Assembly (NCBI GenBank): GCA_030432505.1
Contig: JAUIHA010000024.1
Location: 1-8,806 of the forward strand
Reading direction: 5' to 3'
Length of the DNA stretch: 8,806 nt
Origin: a bacterium
GTDB taxonomy: Bacteria; Babelota; Babeliae; Babelales; RVW-14
Positions 6,282-8,806 of this stretch are shown piece after piece. The stretch's first letter is position 1; every line of letters starts with the position of its first letter. Position numbers and translations under genes: made by a program. The notes beneath the pieces were generated by a model that searched no databases, was not told the DNA's origin, and worked only from the letters and a program-made list of their open reading frames with translations.

Positions 6282-7703
6282 ATGATAGATTTGTGCGTGG
6301 ATGAAGGTAAAAAAAGAGAATTTGGCGCCTGTCTGAAGGTGATAGGTGTAGGTGGGGCTGGAGGAAATGCGGTTAACAGCATGATTGAAAGTGCAGATGT
6401 TGACTCAGTCAGTTTCATTATTGCCAATACAGATGCACAAGCTCTTGAACAATCTCCAGTAGAAGAGAAAATTCAACTTGGTGCAAAAATTACCAAAGGG
6501 CTTGGTGCCGGTTCAAACCCTGACGTAGGACGCCGCTCAGCAGAAGAAGATTTAGAAAATATTGCGCGCCACGTTGGTGATGCTGATATTTTATTTTTAA
6601 CTGGAGGTCTTGGCGGTGGTACCGGCTCAGGTGCGGTGCCTGTGATTGCAAACGTTGCACGAGAAAAAGGTGTATTAACGGTTGCAATTGTAACTAAGCC
6701 ATTTATTTTCGAGGGGAAAAGGCGTTTACGTATAGCACAAGAAGCGATTGAAAACCTTCAAAAATCTGTTGATACGCTTATTGTAGTTCCAAATCAACGT
6801 CTTCTTGAAATTGTTGATGAAAAAATTTCAATGCTTGATGCCTTCGCTCTTTCAAATGATATTCTTAAACAAGCGATTAAAGGAATATCTGATATCATTA
6901 CCCGCTCAGGGCATATTAATGTAGACTTTGCTGATGTTCGAGCAATTATGAAAGACATGGGTATGGCACTCATGGGTACCGGTAAAGCGTCAGGACAAGA
7001 TCGAGCGAAAAAAGCTGCCCTTCAAGCTATTAGCTCACCACTTCTTGAAAATGTGAGTATTGAAGGTGCCAAAGGTGTTCTTATCAATATTACTGGAAAC
7101 ACCGATCTTGGTTTATTTGAAATCAATGAAGCAGCTTCAGTTGTGTACGATCTTGTGAGTGAAGATGCTAATATTATTCTTGGTTCGGTTATTGATGCCG
7201 ATATGGGTGACGAAATTAAAGTTACGGTTATTGCTACCGGTTTTGATGCTCATGAACAACAAAAAATGAGTGGCATCAAAGGTGCATTCAGACCTAATGA
7301 AGTTCCTAAGCCTCAAATGCAGGCGGCACCTCAGCAGCATGTTGAGTCTCGTGCAGAGCAACCAAAAGTTGAAGAAGTCAAAATGCATGAGCCAGTACAG
7401 CACGTGCAACATGTTCAACAACAAAAAGAAGAGAAAGAAGAAGCTTTGCATGTTAAAGAAGACAAATCACAAAGCATGTACAATATGGACGATTTAGATA
7501 CACCAACGTTTATGCGTAAAAAACAAGAGTTACAACAGAAGTTACAACATAAAAATAAATCGTATCATGACAATAAACAGCAATTTCAAAATCATGACAA
7601 TAAGCCTCGTCATGCTCATGAACAAAAAAATCGTCATGAGAAAAAAAATGAACAAAAAAAACACCAACACTTCGATAAAAAGTCACATTTAAATAATTTG
7701 TAA
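6282..7703 (+). CDS. ftsZ: Cell division protein FtsZ with an extra basic tail after the C-terminal peptide
   Basis: FtsZ is the tubulin-like GTPase that forms the division ring. The globular core (about 17-322) has GVGGAGGNAVN (22-32), the tubulin signature GGLGGGTGSGAVP (108-120), the EGKRR region and the T7 catalytic loop HINVDFADVRAIM (211-223). A Q/V/E/H-rich linker (324-402) follows. DDLDTPTFMRKK (403-414) is the conserved peptide that binds FtsA. In most bacteria this peptide ends the protein apart from a few residues; here another 59 residues follow (415-473), of which 39 are H, K, Q or N. The total of 473 residues is longer than the usual 350-400. The start has AAGGAG at 6272-6277, four bases away. 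The A-rich codons of the tail include runs of seven to eight A. Confidence 0.97.
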   Translation: MIDLCVDEGKKREFGACLKVIGVGGAGGNAVNSMIESADVDSVSFIIANTDAQALEQSPVEEKIQLGAKITKGLGAGSNPDVGRRSAEEDLENIARHVGDADILFLTGGLGGGTGSGAVPVIANVAREKGVLTVAIVTKPFIFEGKRRLRIAQEAIENLQKSVDTLIVVPNQRLLEIVDEKISMLDAFALSNDILKQAIKGISDIITRSGHINVDFADVRAIMKDMGMALMGTGKASGQDRAKKAALQAISSPLLENVSIEGAKGVLINITGNTDLGLFEINEAASVVYDLVSEDANIILGSVIDADMGDEIKVTVIATGFDAHEQQKMSGIKGAFRPNEVPKPQMQAAPQQHVESRAEQPKVEEVKMHEPVQHVQHVQQQKEEKEEALHVKEDKSQSMYNMDDLDTPTFMRKKQELQQKLQHKNKSYHDNKQQFQNHDNKPRHAHEQKNRHEKKNEQKKHQHFDKKSHLNNL

Positions 7704-7723
7704 AATATCTGTTTTTAGATATT
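7704..7723 (+). other. Hairpin directly after the ftsZ stop codon
   Basis: AATATCT (7704-7710) and AGATATT (7717-7723) form a perfect seven-bp stem with a six-base loop GTTTTT. There is no T-tract after it, and the intrinsic terminator lies 14 bases downstream. Possible roles are protection of the ftsZ mRNA end or a helper stem for termination. Confidence 0.5.
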
Positions 7724-7737
7724 ATAAAGCTCCACAG

Positions 7738-7764
7738 GGAAGGCACATCGCCTTCCTTTTTTTT
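7738..7764 (+). terminator. Rho-independent terminator of the ftsQAZ block
   Basis: GGAAGGC (7738-7744) pairs perfectly with GCCTTCC (7750-7756) around a five-base loop, followed directly by eight T (7757-7764). Confidence 0.93.
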
Positions 7765-7787
7765 AACTTTTTTTTTGGAGTTTTACG

Positions 7788-8447
7788 GTGAAAAAATTGT
7801 TTTTATTAGTCTTATTTTTTTGTAACAGTATTTCCCTGTTTGCCCTTGAGCATGTTTCGTATGAAAGTGTTAAGGATGCGTGCTATAGAGCAAACAGATA
7901 TAGAATAAACGGAGCGGTAGATTGGGACAATTTTAAAAGAAGGTTTCATTATTCATTTGTGGACTTTGTCAAAGGAAAAGAAAAGATTAATACAGCTGCT
8001 GATAGAGTACGGATGCGTTGGCATCTTGAATGCAGAGAACTGAGAGAATTTATTGATACGTTCTCTCGGGTAAGACGCTATAGCAAACCATTTTTTATTG
8101 GTAGAAAATTTGAAAAGACCGAAGAGTGTCAAATTTGCATGGATAAGAATCAGCGTTGGTCGGTAGTCCTGATGTGTGGGCATGAGCTTTGTAAAACATG
8201 CTTACTTAAAAATTTTTGTACATCGACAAAAAATAATGACAAGTGCCCATTTTGCCGTGACTTTCTCGATAGAGGTTTATTGCGTTGGCTGACACAAGAT
8301 AGGCGCTACAATGCTCTCATGAGAGGGAAAAGAAAATATGATAGAATACGTCAAAGAAGCCAATTGAGGCGTGATGCAGTAGAGGCTCGTAGACAGCAAA
8401 ATCGTGAGTATCAAAGCTGTGCTGAGCGTATGGCGACAGAAGGTTAA
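7788..8447 (+). CDS. Secreted RING-finger (C3HC4) protein, candidate E3 ubiquitin-ligase-like effector
   Basis: The 219-residue product starts with a signal peptide (MKKLFLLVLFFCNSISLFA, cleavage near 19). An unrecognised region (20-110), probably helical, follows. The RING finger spans 114-156 with all eight ligands in order: C114, C117, C130, H132, C135, C138, C153 and C156. I116 sits between the first cysteines where RINGs contact E2 enzymes, and R157 directly after the last cysteine is at the linchpin position seen in active RING E3s. The C-terminal part (about 170-210) is strongly basic and probably helical. RING domains bind zinc and pass ubiquitin from E2 to substrate; bacteria lack the pathway, so action in a eukaryotic host is inferred. 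The GTG start at 7788 has GGAG (7777-7780) seven bases upstream. It lies only 23 bases after a terminator T-tract. Confidence 0.88.
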   Translation: MKKLFLLVLFFCNSISLFALEHVSYESVKDACYRANRYRINGAVDWDNFKRRFHYSFVDFVKGKEKINTAADRVRMRWHLECRELREFIDTFSRVRRYSKPFFIGRKFEKTEECQICMDKNQRWSVVLMCGHELCKTCLLKNFCTSTKNNDKCPFCRDFLDRGLLRWLTQDRRYNALMRGKRKYDRIRQRSQLRRDAVEARRQQNREYQSCAERMATEG

Positions 8448-8466
8448 AACAGGAAAGAAGAACATC

Positions 8467-8806
8467 ATGAAAATAAGGGTAATACATTTTATATTTTTGA
8501 TAATGATTCACCTCGCTTCACTTAATGGTGCGATGAATGTCTATCATCATACTGCTGATGATATTACGCAAGAAAAATTCTTAGAGCTTGTTGAGAAGAA
8601 GTGTCCGTATCTTTATGATTCAAAGTTGTACTCAAGAAAAAATATAAATAAGAATGCTGGTTTTAGAAAAAAAGTGAATAAAATTTTTGGAGGTTTCCAT
8701 AGTATTCCTAAAGAAGATGTTATTAACAAGTCTTTTAATGCTGGGCTAGGCTGTGTTGTTGATAATGCTTTTTTTGAAGAAATAAATGGAACACAATGTC
8801 CTATTT
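8467..8806 (+). CDS. Secreted protein of unknown function (partial, C-terminus beyond window)
   Basis: The frame from the ATG at 8467 stays open for 113 codons to the window end. MKIRVIHFIFLIMIHLASLNGA reads as a signal peptide with cleavage after about residue 22. The mature sequence begins MNVYHHTADDITQEKF and continues with a basic middle section and three cysteines (KKCPYL, GLGCVVD, GTQCPI). No domain is recognisable from this fragment. The gene starts 19 bases after the RING-finger gene, with an AGGAAAGAAG purine stretch (8451-8460) as ribosome binding site. The two are probably transcribed together, which hints that both are exported toward the same compartment. Confidence 0.7.
   Translation, partial: MKIRVIHFIFLIMIHLASLNGAMNVYHHTADDITQEKFLELVEKKCPYLYDSKLYSRKNINKNAGFRKKVNKIFGGFHSIPKEDVINKSFNAGLGCVVDNAFFEEINGTQCPI

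Noticed and set aside
7137..7451. Minus-strand frame opposite the ftsZ linker
   Set aside because: Its Leu/Phe-rich product is simply the complement of the Gln/Glu/Lys-rich linker.
7517..7552. Programmed -1 frameshift at the A6 run just after the FtsZ C-terminal peptide, which would end at TAA 7550-7552
   Set aside because: The zero-frame codons are T_AAA_AAA, so the P-site tRNA could not re-pair with TAA; no downstream stem or upstream Shine-Dalgarno-like stimulator is evident.
1..8806. tRNA, rRNA, CRISPR array, insertion sequence or attachment site
   Set aside because: No regularly spaced repeats, transposase or recombinase frames, long terminal inverted repeats, or tRNA-like cloverleaf were seen on either strand.

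Overview
The window is an AT-rich bacterial chromosome segment with the standard code, clear AGGAG-type ribosome binding sites and tight gene packing. No organism is named by the sequence. A reduced ftsQ-ftsA-ftsZ cell-division block, several small proteins with signal peptides and no recognisable relatives, a deoxynucleoside kinase, and a secreted RING-finger protein of eukaryotic type all suggest a host-associated bacterium living inside eukaryotic cells. Candidatus Dependentiae (TM6) is my best guess, but that is inference, not proof.

Layout. Positions 1-2054 hold a minus-strand run read from right to left: a deoxynucleoside kinase, two small secreted proteins that look like distant tandem paralogues (the three genes abut or overlap), then, after a 59-base gap, a partial FAD-dependent disulfide oxidoreductase cut by the window edge. 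From about 2055 a divergent intergenic region leads into plus-strand genes: an RlmB/TrmH-type rRNA 2'-O-methyltransferase (2169-2906); a 226-base spacer with a hairpin and a promoter-like site; and two tandem exported rhodanese-like proteins (3133-4009) closed by a strong intrinsic terminator.

The division block follows: ftsQ (4156-4986), ftsA (overlapping ftsQ by an ATGA) and ftsZ (6282-7703), ended by another strong terminator. FtsQ is the membrane-anchored divisome scaffold. FtsA tethers FtsZ to the membrane through its C-terminal amphipathic helix and binds the FtsZ C-terminal peptide. This FtsZ is unusual because that peptide is not at the C-terminus: a 59-residue His/Lys/Gln/Asn-rich tail follows it.

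The right end (7788-8806) carries the exported RING-finger protein, a candidate ubiquitin-ligase-like effector, and the start of a further secreted protein of unknown function. I saw no tRNA, rRNA, CRISPR array, insertion sequence or prophage.
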